NCBI GenBank assembly: GCA_963932145.1
Contig: OZ010603.1
Span: forward strand, 79,014,828-79,078,827
Source: Acanthosepion lycidas
Lineage: Eukaryota > Mollusca > Cephalopoda > Sepiida > Sepiidae
Length of the DNA stretch: 64,000 nucleotides
Reading direction: 5' to 3'
Positions within the stretch are counted from its first letter, which is position 1. Each line of letters starts with the position of its first letter. The translations under genes were made by a program, and so were the position numbers. The notes beneath the pieces are model-generated. The model saw only the letters and a program-made list of their open reading frames with translations, made no database searches and was not told the origin of the DNA. This document shows, one piece after another, positions 9,931 to 20,800 of the stretch.

Positions 9931-10093
9931 TAAGCAAATATATGGATATAAAGTAAATTCAGGTTTGTATTTCCAGTAGACAGTATGTAAGCAAATATGT
10001 GGATATATACTGTCTACTGGAAATACAAACCTGAATTTACTTTATATCTATATCCATATATTTGCTTACCTACTGTCTACTGGAAATACAAAC

Positions 10094-10097
<4 letters not shown>
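9931..10097. repeat. Long palindrome with a third partial arm
   Basis: The arm running from about 9931 ('taagcaaatatatggatata'...'ccagtagacagta') is followed after a 22-base loop by its reverse complement (10006-10070). A further copy of the inner part ('actgtctactggaaatacaa') lies at 10072-10093. Nearly all of the piece is double-stranded when folded. A related end, 'atatccatatatttgcttac', occurs at 51432-51451 beside (TA)n. Confidence 0.8.
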
Positions 10098-10141
<44 letters not shown>

Positions 10142-10183
10142 GTTGGATTGATGTGAGTTTGTGATATATATTGATATATATTG

Positions 10184-10214
<31 letters not shown>

Positions 10215-10277
10215 ATATTGATATATATATATATGATATATTGATATATATATATATATCAATGTTAATATAATAAT

Positions 10278-10330
<53 letters not shown>

Positions 10331-10370
10331 GTTGGATTGATGTGAGTTTGTGATATATATTGATATATAT

Positions 10371-10415
<45 letters not shown>

Positions 10416-10476
10416 TGATATATATATATATGATATATTGATATATATATATATATATCAATGTTAATATAATAAT

Positions 10477-10520
<44 letters not shown>
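10098..10520. repeat. (TA)n complex with a roughly 190-bp tandem duplication
   Basis: Two copies of 'ttggttggattgatgtgagt'...'gatatattgatatata'...'caatgttaatataataatgt' (10138-10281 and 10327-10482) are each followed by long (TA)n. The duplication is recent, since the non-TA parts are almost identical. No genes. Confidence 0.9.
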
Positions 10521-10522
<2 letters not shown>

Positions 10523-10702
10523 AATTCAAAGTTGTCCTTCTCGTAGACTGGTGGCCATCCATGGCTATGGGACGTAGTCTGTCATACTATTTTACCAATA
10601 CCTGGAAGATGGATTCAAGCTATTCGCACGAGTGAATGTAATGAATTTGACTGAAATTCAAATTCAAACCGAGCCTCTAACCATTACTTCCACCATGCCT
10701 TC
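10521..10702 (-). mobile_element. SINE, minus strand
   Basis: The order is body 'ccttctcgtagactggtggc', then 'gtgaatgtaatgaatttgac', then the tRNA-like head ending 'ccattacttccaccatgcct'. This matches the SINE copies at 14010, 44002 and 15911. Its 3' side is cut at a (TA)n tract. Confidence 0.7.
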
Positions 10703-10937
10703 TGCTGTTAAAATAGTTAGCATTAAAACTTTTCTGATTATAATCTGCTCCAACAGGATGTCCCGACAATGAAGGCCTCGCTAACCAAACGATTCATCGA
10801 CACTCTCAATAATGGGATGGTGAAGAATGATGCAAGTTACTTCTATCCGTAAACTACAAGAAGCCCTTTTTTTTTCTTCTTTTTTTTTCAAATTGCGAGG
10901 GATGGGCAGAAAATGAGGCTGTTGAATACAAGATCTG

Positions 10938-11220
10938 ATGACGGTAGTTTTAATGCAGTTCAACGACCACACCTTGGAAAATTACGAAGTTGTTCAACCT
11001 AAAATTGCCGATTATTATTTAAGCTTGACATTCCTACGATTTTCCGGAAGCGATAAACATTTTTTAATCGCGAGTGAGAAACAGAAAGGCATCGAAAAGT
11101 CGAAAGATTTACCAAGAAAATCAAGAATGACGGATTTACAAATTGAATGGAATTTCAAAACAAAAAATAGAAGAAACTGATATCTTATGATTGGTTGATT
11201 ATTCAGCAATCTTAGTTTAT
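10938..11220. other. Unrecognised stretch with overlapping open frames
   Basis: Two open frames (10938-11180 plus, 80 residues; 11015-11224 minus, 69 residues) overlap on opposite strands. Neither shows a known domain, signal peptide or splice context. I see no support for a gene. Confidence 0.3.
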
Positions 11221-11221
11221 T

Positions 11222-11222
11222 C

Positions 11223-11290
<68 letters not shown>

Positions 11291-11329
11291 AGTTTATTCA
11301 TTATGTATGTATGTATGTATGTATGTATG

Positions 11330-11385
<56 letters not shown>

Positions 11386-11421
11386 CTTGTCTATTCATTA
11401 TCTATCTATCCTTGTCTATTC

Positions 11422-11466
<45 letters not shown>

Positions 11467-11531
11467 ATATCTATCTATCTTAGTTTATTCATTATGTATG
11501 TATGTATCTATCTATCTATCCTTGTCTATTC

Positions 11532-11587
<56 letters not shown>

Positions 11588-11634
11588 AGTTTATTCATTA
11601 TGTATGTATGTATGTATGTATGTATGTATGTATG

Positions 11635-11670
<36 letters not shown>

Positions 11671-11710
11671 CTTGTCTATTCATTATCTATTTATCTATCC
11701 TTGTCTATTC

Positions 11711-11766
<56 letters not shown>

Positions 11767-11816
11767 AGTTTATTCATTATGTATGTATGTATGTATCTAT
11801 CTATCCTTGTCTATTC

Positions 11817-11875
<59 letters not shown>

Positions 11876-11900
11876 GAGTCTATTCATTATCTATCTCTAA
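11222..11900. repeat. Patterned (CTAT)n/(GTAT)n tract with repeated spacers
   Basis: Blocks of (CTAT)n and (GTAT)n alternate with two recurrent spacers, 'cttagtttattcattat' and 'ccttgtctattcattat'. This gives a higher-order pattern over about 680 bp. Long open frames run through in several phases (up to 200 residues of Ser/Tyr/Leu/Ile), but only because the tetranucleotide is stop-free. Confidence 0.95.
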
Positions 11901-11904
11901 GATA

Positions 11905-12871
11905 GATATTGGCTCTTACGTAGTTGTGGGCTATTACGGTTCTCCAAATTTTTTCTTTTGTTCTTCTCAGCTCTCCTTTATAACCCGTCTTTGCATTCGC
12001 AGGATATGAGAGATTGTGGCTGTCCACAGCTTCCTCATCAACAATGGCTTCACCTTCGCTGGTTTGTCTTAGGGGCAATCCAAACCTATCAAGTAGCTTC
12101 CATCTCTCTATGTCCTAGGTCTATTCAAGACATAGTGATGAGGGTTCTCTGCAACTTCAGGACGTAGTGATCATGGTTCTCCACTACTTCCATTTTGTTG
12201 CTCTCAGCAATACTTTATTCTTGATGAACTCTCTTTGTCTTCTCAGTACTCATTCCTCCATCAATTGGCTCATATTTGTCAAGTTGGTTCTCACTCTCAA
12301 TGTTCTACGTCCCTTCAGAACATAGTGATCATGGTTCTCCACGACTTCCTTGCCTTTTGAAAAATAGTTTCTCCTTTATCTCACTCCTTTGACTTCATGA
12401 TGATTGATCCTTTATCCAGCTTCATCAAGAATTTCTTTCTCTTTGTGTTATGTTTTTTAAGGTGTTGGTGATCATGGTTCTCCACAGCTTCCTGTCTTCT
12501 GCTTTTTGTCTTTGTAGCACGTGTTTCTCTATTCACCAGCACAAAGCTGTCAAGTCTATTTTCTTTCTGTGTTACGTAACATCTGGATGTGTACGATCAT
12601 AGTTCTCCACATCTTCCTATCATTTTTACTCTCAAAAATAATTTCTAATTTACTACGACTCTCTGTTACTTATCCTTTCAACTGGTGCTCAAACGTGTGA
12701 AGTAAGTTCTATTTTGCTATGTTATATTAAGAATATACGTGGTCATGGTCCATCACAACTTCCTTTTTTTCCTCAGTAATTTTTTCTCCTTTAAAATTTT
12801 CGTTGTCTTTGTCGATCTTGTTCCTACATTTGCTGAAACTTTTCAAGTACACACACACGCGCGCACACACG

Positions 12872-12907
<36 letters not shown>

Positions 12908-13590
12908 CTCTCGCTCTCTCTCTCTTCTCTTTCTCTCTTTATCAGCTATGTTCCTTCAGGGCTTAGGCTGTCATGGCTCTCCACTACTTCATTTTTAGCT
13001 TTTCTCAGCAATTCTTACTCCTTTGAACCTTCTCATTGTGTTATTGTCCTTGCACCTTCATTTGCTAAAACTTGTCAAGTAGTCTCTCTCTCTCTCTCTG
13101 TTAGGTTCCTTTGGGGCATAAGTGATCATGGTTCTCCACTACTTCCTTTTTTATTTTTCTCAGTAATTCCTACATCTTTAGAACCTCTAGTTGTCTTTGT
13201 TGTCTTGTTCCTTCATTTAATAAAATTAGTCAAGTAATCTCTCTCCCTTCTATGTTTCTTTAGGGCATAGGTGATCACGATTCTCCACAACTTCCTTTTT
13301 TGTTTTCCTCAGCAATTCTTACCTCTAGTTGTGTTTGTCATTCTTGTCTCTTCATTAGCTAAAACTTCTCTATTTATCTCTCTCTTTGCTATGTTCCTTT
13401 AGGACACAAGTGGTCATGGTTCTCCACAATTTCCTTTTTTATTTTTCTAATACTTGCACCTTGTATTAGTTTTCCTCGTTCCCTCATTTGCTAAAATTTG
13501 TCAAGTACTCTCTCTCTCTCTTTCTCTACTATGTTCGTGTAGGGCATAGGTGGTCCAAGTTCTCCACAACTTCCATTTTTTTTGTTTTTC
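11905..13590 (+). repeat. Tandem array, unit about 145 bp (TCTCCAC repeat)
   Basis: The block 'gatcatggttctccac' followed by 'aacttcc' recurs near 12019, 12172, 12329, 12470, 12598, 12742, 12970, 13128, 13275, 13413 and 13553. The spacing is about 130-230 bp, mostly 140-160. Between blocks the sequence is pyrimidine-rich with 'ctcagcaattcttactcctt' and 'aaacttgtcaagta'. The 144-residue open frame here is low-complexity. Related monomers occur at 60660-60960 and 55970-56000. Confidence 0.85.
12848..12925. repeat. (CA)n-(CT)n microsatellite inside the 145-bp array
   Basis: A CA run of about 55 bp and a CT run of about 20 bp expand one unit of the array. Confidence 0.9.
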
Positions 13591-13897
13591 TCAGCATTTT
13601 CCTCCTTCAGTACTAGATTGGTAGATAGGTCTCATCATTTTACAATTGAAGTGGCTAGATGTAGCCGTAACTTCTTTGCTATTTCATCTCCTTTAGGAAA
13701 CTCTCTCTCGGCTCCTAGCTTTCCATTCAAATTTGATCTTCAAAAATTTAAATGCAATATCAGTCGTTATCTCCTGTCTTCTTATCTTCCTGTCCTTTTG
13801 TTGTTCTCTTTCCCTGATAGTTTTTTTTATCATCTTCTCTAACATTTTACGTCTGAGTAGCTTTATTACCTTACTTAGGGTGAAAGGATTAAAAAAA
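13591..13897 (+). mobile_element. LINE 3'-terminal fragment
   Basis: The translation reads RSHHFTIEVARCSRNFFAIS followed by SFPFKFDLQKFKCNISRYLL. This is the C-terminus of an APE-type LINE ORF2. A short 3' UTR follows, ending 'cttagggtgaaaggatt' and an A tail. It is 5'-truncated, and no target duplication could be confirmed. Confidence 0.75.
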
Positions 13898-14009
13898 AAA
13901 TAGGACACTACTTCGGTTGCTCTCGAACTGTCTTAAGTTCTCCAAGCCGTCTTGTCTCGAAAATTTCAGATGTCTATTTCTGACTGTTATCAATATTTTG
14001 TATGTTCAG

Positions 14010-14276
14010 GCAGTTAAGTGCCATGCGAGCTACACGCTTAGGTGATCATATATCTTTCGATACATGACTAACGAGACAGATTTTTTCCCCGCAATAGGTT
14101 GCCATTTCTTTCTGCGATACACCAGCTGCCATAGAACCTGGTATGCTATTTACCCATAGCTGGAGGATTCATACCTTTCCCAAGGGTATTAGCACGTAAG
14201 TGAATTCGACTGAAATTCGAACTCGGCTCTCCGATTCCTCAATCCGAGCCGCTATTCATTACTCCACCGTGCCTCC
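14010..14276 (-). mobile_element. tRNA-derived SINE, minus strand
   Basis: Read on the minus strand it starts GGAGGCACGGTGGAGTAATG, with an A-box-like region. It continues to a B-box-like GAGTTCGAATTTCAG and then a body with 'cacttacgtgctaataccct' and a tail 'cgatcacctaagcgtgt'. The same layout is seen at 15911, 33572, 42129 and 54827. The tRNA-like head indicates a Pol III promoter. Confidence 0.85.
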
Positions 14277-14734
14277 TTTGTATGTTACTATTTTTAAAAC
14301 TTCTTCATTTGTCACAGAATCTGTCAATAATATTCTGAACCTTCATTGGTAGAACCACATCGCTGTCCCTTTTTCGTAACTTTTGAACTCTTGAGTTTTG
14401 CGTTTCATACTTGAATGAGGCCAACTGGGCTATAAACGCTGTAAATTCTACATTCGGGAAAAACGTTGTCAGACAATTAGTAGCAGGATCTCGTTTACAA
14501 AGATATTAAGTGCAGATTTCACTTTCGAAAACTAGGAGAGAAATCAGCCAAAATTGTCAGTCATTGAAAAAGATTTGAAGGTTGTGGTGGGAAATAATTA
14601 AAGCATTCTCAGACACAAAAATATTGTTGAGAACTATTTTGGCTAGAAAAAAAATCATTTTAAATAAATATCGAAAAAATAATCAAAACAAAAACGTTAC
14701 ATAAATCGTTTTCAATGGCATAAAATTCTGTTCC
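14277..14734. other. Stretch without recognisable gene
   Basis: Ordinary AT-rich sequence. No open frame, repeat family or transposon end was recognised. Confidence 0.4.
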
Positions 14735-15055
14735 TCAATCAACTGTTAGAATAAGAGTCGCGAAAGATGGCCGGTAGAACAATATATAAAGAAACCTATA
14801 GAGACTGGAAATGTTTGGGGTATAACTCACTAGCACAATGAAATTTCCCATTAAGTTTCAAGGGAGGTAACTGGTAGGATACTATTTGAATAAACGTAAA
14901 CAGCCTGGATGTGTTTTGGGTATCGCTCAATGAAATTTTGCATTAAGTGTCAAGGGAGGTGGCTGGTAGGACAATATATAAATAAACGTAAAGGAACAGT
15001 GAGAGATTTGACTTTCATCCTATCACTTAATGAACTGTTCCACTAAGAGTCACTA
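14735..15055 (+). repeat. Three diverged tandem units of about 115 bp
   Basis: The shared blocks 'ggccggtagaacaatatata', 'tgaaatttcccattaagttt' and 'caagggaggtaactggtagg' recur three times with drift. They sit next to 'tcactagtcact'. No coding potential. Confidence 0.65.
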
Positions 15056-15476
15056 GTCACTGAATCTTCCGGGATCTACAATTTGTTAATTGCTCTTCAG
15101 GATAAAAAAAATCACAACGTGGCTGGAAAGTGGAATCAAATTGACATTGTGAACCGGAGACTTTGTTTGAACCTGTTATACTGGACCAGGACAAGACCAA
15201 TAGCCGGTCTTGTAGATTACATCGATCCAGTTGGGTCAGGATAGGTGTTACAAACTCATGCCACAAGAGACTATGATCGTAGTGTTCGGGAACCATTTTT
15301 TTCTTTTTCCTTTTTACTAATGTTCACCTAATTACACGTCCCAGGAGTGTGGTGTGGTATTAGCGCAAGAAAAGCAAGGAATGAAGTTCTTGGTGCTATG
15401 CAGGAAATATAAACTGCTAACTGTAGACTTGAAGAGGGCAAGGTTTAATTAGCGAATAAAAGTTCAGGTGAAGACG
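15056..15476. other. Unclassified moderate-complexity stretch
   Basis: A 79-residue minus-strand open frame (15057-15296) shows no known motif. The sequence could be part of an unclassified repeat. Confidence 0.3.
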
Positions 15477-15850
15477 TTAGGAATGTAGAGTTGAAGTAGA
15501 CTTTAGAAAGGACCAGAAACCCAGTCCTAAACAGGAAACAATGGATAAACCCCTAATCCTGCTAAAAAAGAGGGGTGGAGTGTTAACCTGGCGATATTCG
15601 AACCTGATGATGACAAAATAGATAAATAAATGACCAAAGAATTGGTATTTTATTTGTGTTTTTTTCATTTCTTTTTAATCATTTCTCACCAAGCAAGACG
15701 ATAATGCCACCAAAATAAGAGACTACTAGGAATGAAAGAAAAAAAAAGACTATCGAAAGAACCGGAAATACAATCCTAAACCGGAAACAAGGGATAAACG
15801 TCTACTCCTGTTTAAAAAACTGTAAAGGAGTATGAATTGGACGATAAGCG
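15477..15850 (+). repeat. Dispersed repeat, two diverged direct copies
   Basis: The segments 15480-15600 and 15740-15850 share 'aaccggaaa', 'acaatcctaaaccggaaaca', 'gggataaac' and 'ctcctg'. The same family appears inverted and duplicated at 44465-44775. No coding potential is apparent. Confidence 0.65.
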
Positions 15851-15910
15851 AATATAAAGACTTTTACGCAAAAAGCAGCACTTTTCGTTGGATTAAAATA
15901 GGCTATAGAA

Positions 15911-16155
15911 GGCACGGTGGAGTAATGGATAGCGGCTCGGATTGAGGAATTGGAGAGCCGAGTTCGAATTCCAGTCGAATCCATTACATTCACTTACGTG
16001 CTAATACCCTTGGGAAAAGATATAAATCCTCTTCTTATTCCCCCTAGCTATGGATAAATAGTAGGACAGACCGGGTTCTATAGGCTTTCTACCGCAGAAA
16101 GAAATGGCAACGGGAAAAATCTGCCTCGTTAGGCATGTATCTAATGATACATGAC
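15911..16155 (+). mobile_element. tRNA-derived SINE, plus strand
   Basis: The head 'ggcacggtggagtaatggat' and the B-box-like GAGTTCGAATTCCAG (about 15957-15971) are followed by the body 'cattcacttacgtgctaata' and the tail 'gaaatggcaacgggaaaaat'. It is nearly collinear with the copy at 33572. The body is slightly shortened by an internal deletion. Confidence 0.85.
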
Positions 16156-16500
16156 TGATAGTAAGTATTCAGCTCAGTTCCATAGATTTGCCTCTCAGTT
16201 GCCTGGCCATAACCATTTGGGCATGTCCCTGATGAAAGTTGCATCTTTGCTCATAAGTGGGAACAAGAGTAGGCAAGCATCTGCATCATTGGAGATATTA
16301 ACATGTGCATGTTTCGTCTCGGTGAAAAGTTTCCACAGTCGCATAATATCTGTGTTCTTGTAGTTGATTGTCGCGCATGGAAAGGTGTCCTTGCAAGAAT
16401 TTCTGGTGGACAACTCTGAGGCCACACTATGCTGTAGTCTGCAGCAATTCCCAGTCGGCAAATATTACCTTAAACGACCGACAGCTACTATTATTCATGG
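16156..16500. other. Unclassified stretch with overlapping open frames
   Basis: Open frames on both strands (16151-16363 plus, 16195-16461 minus) overlap and show no motif. The composition is more balanced than the surroundings, so an old repeat or LINE 5' region is possible. Confidence 0.3.
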
Positions 16501-16559
16501 CCTTTCCCCTTCTAGATAACAAAAGCAACAAACGAAATAAATTTAAACAAACTCACCAA

Positions 16560-17821
16560 AAAACACCTAACCCGCCCCAGTCTTTCTTTCTCCAACATTC
16601 TTGGTATTCGTACCAATTTCTGTAATGTGAAATCGTTCCTCTTGGAACACTTTCCAGGCATCCTCGCTCTCTGCGAAATTAAGCTTAATTCTTCAATCTC
16701 TTCTTCTGAATTCTCCTGGCTATCTTTCTCTCTTTCGGAAGGACTCCAGTATCCACATGCGTGATCTTGGTGTTCATATTGGAAAACATCTTTCGCTGCC
16801 TAGGGAACTCTCTCTTGAGTCTCCAGACTGTTCTTACATTCGCCTCCGAATTTCTCTACTAAACTCAGTCAGCTATCTCTATATCTTCCTCTATCGTTCC
16901 CCTTCTTCTCATGACAATTGCGTGCTAGATAATATTTTTCTATAAACCCGTTGAAAATATCTTTGTGTTCAGTGACTTCAATGCCAACTATGCCAAGTAG
17001 TAGATTTCCACACGCGTTTCCCCAGTAATCCTGACTAACTCGCTTATTTGTTTGATATCTTTCTTACCTTCACCTAGACTCATGTCATGCTCTGCGGCTC
17101 TGTCTTCTTGCCAACTCCAGTCATGCTGTAGTATATGTAGACATCTTTTATTCCGCTCAGTTACAAACCTCCTACTAACAGAATATCATTTTATTATCGC
17201 GCTGGTTTGGGATCTTGTTCCGTGACTTCCTTCACGACATACGTGATGTTTTAATTATCCTATTAATAAATGTACCACTGGGGTATCTTCCAGGGTGAAA
17301 GTCGTCATCGAAACTTTCTTTCCAGCATGGAAATACAAAGTGAAACCACGTTCATCTCCTTGGTTCTCACCTGTCTGCTCGGCCGCTATAGCCCACAGGA
17401 AATACTTCTTCCGGCTATGGCCCAGTGACAGGTCCGATTGTAACATACGTCCCTTTGTCATTGCTCGTAATGAGTGCAAGCGTGTCCTCAAAGAAGCAAA
17501 GTCATTGTTTGCTGATAGAATGCGACAACCTATAGCCTTTCACAAGTTCGGTTATAAAGATTACTTGCAGAGTTTATTAAACAATAGCAAATCCTCAGTC
17601 GCTTCTCTCTTCAATCACTTTAAAGTTCTGACATCTCCTACAGATAAGGTAGAGTGCTTTATAGTGCTTTGTTAAGAAGTTATCTTCCAACTCTACTCTC
17701 GTCTCATTTAGAGTACCTCTTCTAGGTACCCCACGACTTTAAACGGAGGCTCTACTGAGTTATATGCGCATAAGCTGTCACTAGTTTCAGACGTCATTTC
17801 TAAATTAGATCCCCACAAGGC

Positions 17822-17822
<1 letters not shown>
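16560..17822 (+). mobile_element. LINE, endonuclease to start of reverse transcriptase
   Basis: Translations in order: NILGIRTNF then ILALCEIKLN (16594-16700), which carries the glutamate motif of an APE endonuclease; HMRDLGVHIGKHLSLPRELS with ESPDCSYIRLR (16755-16850); FSDFNAN (about 16973), like the GDFN motif; PWFSPVCSAAIAHRKYFFRL (17361-17420), the linker before the RT; and ISKLDPHKA (about 17797), where RT motif 0/1 begins. The copy stops abruptly at a (TA)n tract. Frame breaks separate several of these blocks, so the copy is dead. CR1/Jockey-like group, exact clade unknown. Confidence 0.8.

Positions 17823-17881
<59 letters not shown>
17823..17881. repeat. (TA)n tract
   Basis: A TA run of about 59 bp that truncates the LINE on its left and borders the 31-bp-repeat element on its right. 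Confidence 0.95.
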
Positions 17882-17885
<4 letters not shown>

Positions 17886-20800
17886 CTTTATCAGCACACG
17901 TACTGGGCATGACAATAAACTACTTCGGCGTCCTGGGTATAACGATAAACTACATCCGCGTACTGGTATGACGATAAACTACGTCCAACAGCAACGCCTC
18001 TGATAATGTTTCGGAAAAAAAATGTTGCCAGCTATACGTTTTTTGGAAAAATAATGTTGCCAGCTATACGTTTTTAAAAAAATAATGTTTCCAGCTATAT
18101 GTTTTTGAAAAAATAATGTTGACAGCTATAAGTTTTTTTTGGAAAAATAATGTTGCCAGCTATACGTTTTTGAAAAAATAATGTTGCCAGCTATACGTTT
18201 TTGAAAAAATAATGTTTCCAGCTATATGTTTTTGAAAAAATAATGTTGCTAACTATACGTTCTTTGGAAAAAATAATGTTGCCAGCTATACGTTTTTGAA
18301 AAAATAATGTTGCCAGTCATACGTTTTTGAAAAAATAATGTTGCCAGCTATAAGTTTTTTGGAAAAAATAATGTTGCCAGCTATGCGTTTGTACAAAAAA
18401 AATGATGTTGCCAGTTGTACGTTTTTGAAAAAATAATGTAGCCGGCTATACGTTTTTGAAAAAATAATGTTGCCAGGTATGCGTTCTTTGGAAAAAATAA
18501 TGTTTCCAGCTATACGTTTTTGAAAAAATAATGCTTCCATCTAGACGATTTTGAAAAAATAATGTTGCTAGCTATAAGTTTTTGAAAGAATAATGTTGCC
18601 AGCTCTAATTTTTTTCCAAAAATAATGTTGCCAGCCTTACTTTTTTTTGAAAAATAATGTTGCCAGTTATACGTTTTTGAAAAAATAATGTTTCCATCTA
18701 TACGTTCTTTGGAAAAAATAATCTTGCCAGCTATACGTTTTTGAAAAAATAATGTTGCCAACTATACGTTTTTCGGAAAAATTAATGTTGCCAGCTAAAC
18801 GATTTTGAAAAATAATGTTGCCATCTATACGTTTTTGAAAAAATAATGTTGCCAGCTATGCGTTTTTTGAAAAAAAAAATTTTTGCCAGCAATACGTTTT
18901 TTGGAAAAAATAATGTTGCCAGCTATGCGTTTTTGAAAAAATAATGTTGCCAGCTACACGTTTTTGAAAAAATAATGTTGCCAGCTATAAGTTTTTTGGA
19001 AAAAATAATGTTGCCAGCAATGCGTTTTTGAAAAAATAATGTTTCCAGCTATACGTTTTTGAAAAAATAATCTTGCCAGCTATCCGATTTTGAAAACGTA
19101 ATGTTGCCAGCTATACGTTCTTAAAAAAAAAATTATGTTGCCAGTTATACGTTTTTGAAAAAATAATGTTGCCAGATATACGTTTTTGAGAAAATAATAT
19201 TGCCAGGTATGCGTTCTTTGGAAAAAATAATGTTTCCAGCTATACGTTTTTGCAAAAATAATGTTGCCAGGTATAAGTTTTTGAAAAAAAATGTTGCCAG
19301 CTCTAATTTTTTTCCAAAAATAATGTTGCCAGCCTTACTTTTTTTTGAAAAATAATGTTGCCAGCTATACGTTTTTGAAAAAATAATGTTTCTAGCTATA
19401 CGTTTTTGAAAAAATAATGTTTCCATCTATGCGTTCTTTGGAAAAAATAATCTTGCCAGCTATACGTTTTTCGGAAAAATTAATGTTGCCAACTATACGA
19501 TTTTGAAAAAATAATGTTGCCATCTATACGTTTTTCAAAAAATAATGTTGCCAGCTCTGCGTTTTTTGGAAAAAAAATGTTGACAGCTATACGTTTTTTG
19601 GAAAAATAATGTTGCCAGCTATGCGTTTTTGAAAAAATAATGTTGCCAGCTATCCGATTTTGAAAAAATAATGTTGCCAGCTATACGTTCTTGAAAAAAA
19701 ATTATGTTGCCAGTTATACGTTTTTGAAAAAATAATGTTGCCAGATATACGTTTTTGAGAAAATAATATTGCCAGGTATGCGTTCTTTGGAAAAAATAAT
19801 GTTTCCAGCTATACGTTTTTGCAAAAATAATGTTGCCAGGTATAAGTTTTTTCCAAAAATAATGTTGCCAGCCTTACTTTTTTTTGAAAAATAATGTTGC
19901 CAGCTATACGTTTTTGAAAAAATAATGTTTCCATCTATGCGTTCTTTGGAAAAAATAATGTTGCCAGCTATACGTTTTTCGGAAAAATTAATGTTGCCAA
20001 CTATACGATTTTGAAAAAATAATGTTGCCATCTATACGTTTTTCAAAATATAATATTGCCAGCTATGCGTTTTTTGGAAAAAAAATGTTGACAGCTATAC
20101 GTTTTTTGGAAAAATAATGTTGCCAGCTATGCGTTTTTGAAAAAATAATGTTGCCAGCTATAAGTTTTTTGGAAAAAATAATGTTGCCAACTATACATTT
20201 GTAAAAAAAATGATGTTGCCAGTTATACGTTTTTGAAAAAATAATGTTACCAGCTATACGTTCTTTGGAAAAATAATGCTTCCATCTAGACGATTTTGAA
20301 AAAATAATGTTGCCAGCTATACGTTCTTGAAAAAATAATGTTACCAGCTATACGTTCTTTGGAAAAATAATGTTGCCAGCTATAAGTTTTTACGCGTTCT
20401 TTGGAAAAAATAATGTTGCCAGCTAAATGTTTTTGAAAAAATAATGCTTCCATCTAGACGATTTTGAAAAAAAAATGTTGCCAGCTATACGTTCTTGAAA
20501 AAATAATGTTGCCAGCTATACGTTCTTTGGAAAAATAATGTTTCCAGCTATAAGTTTTTGAAAAAATAATGTTGCCAGCTATACGTTTTTGAAAAAATAA
20601 TCTTGCCAGCTATCCGATTTTGAAAAAATAATGTTGCCAGCTATACGTTCTTAAAAAAAAATTATGTTGCCAGTTATACGTTTTTGAAAAAATAATGTTG
20701 CCAGATATACGTTTTTGAGAAAATAATATTGCCAGGTATGCGTTCTTTGGAAAAAATAATGTTTCCAGCTATACGTTTTTGCAAAAATAATGTTGCCAGG

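Noticed and set aside
11303-11905. A 200-residue open frame of Ser/Tyr/Leu/Ile
   Set aside because: It is the translation of stop-free (CTAT)n and (GTAT)n; similar frames exist in all three phases.
13582-13842. An 86-residue plus-strand frame taken as a possible gene
   Set aside because: It is the C-terminus of a LINE ORF2, recognisable from FKFDLQKFK and from the shared 3' UTR.
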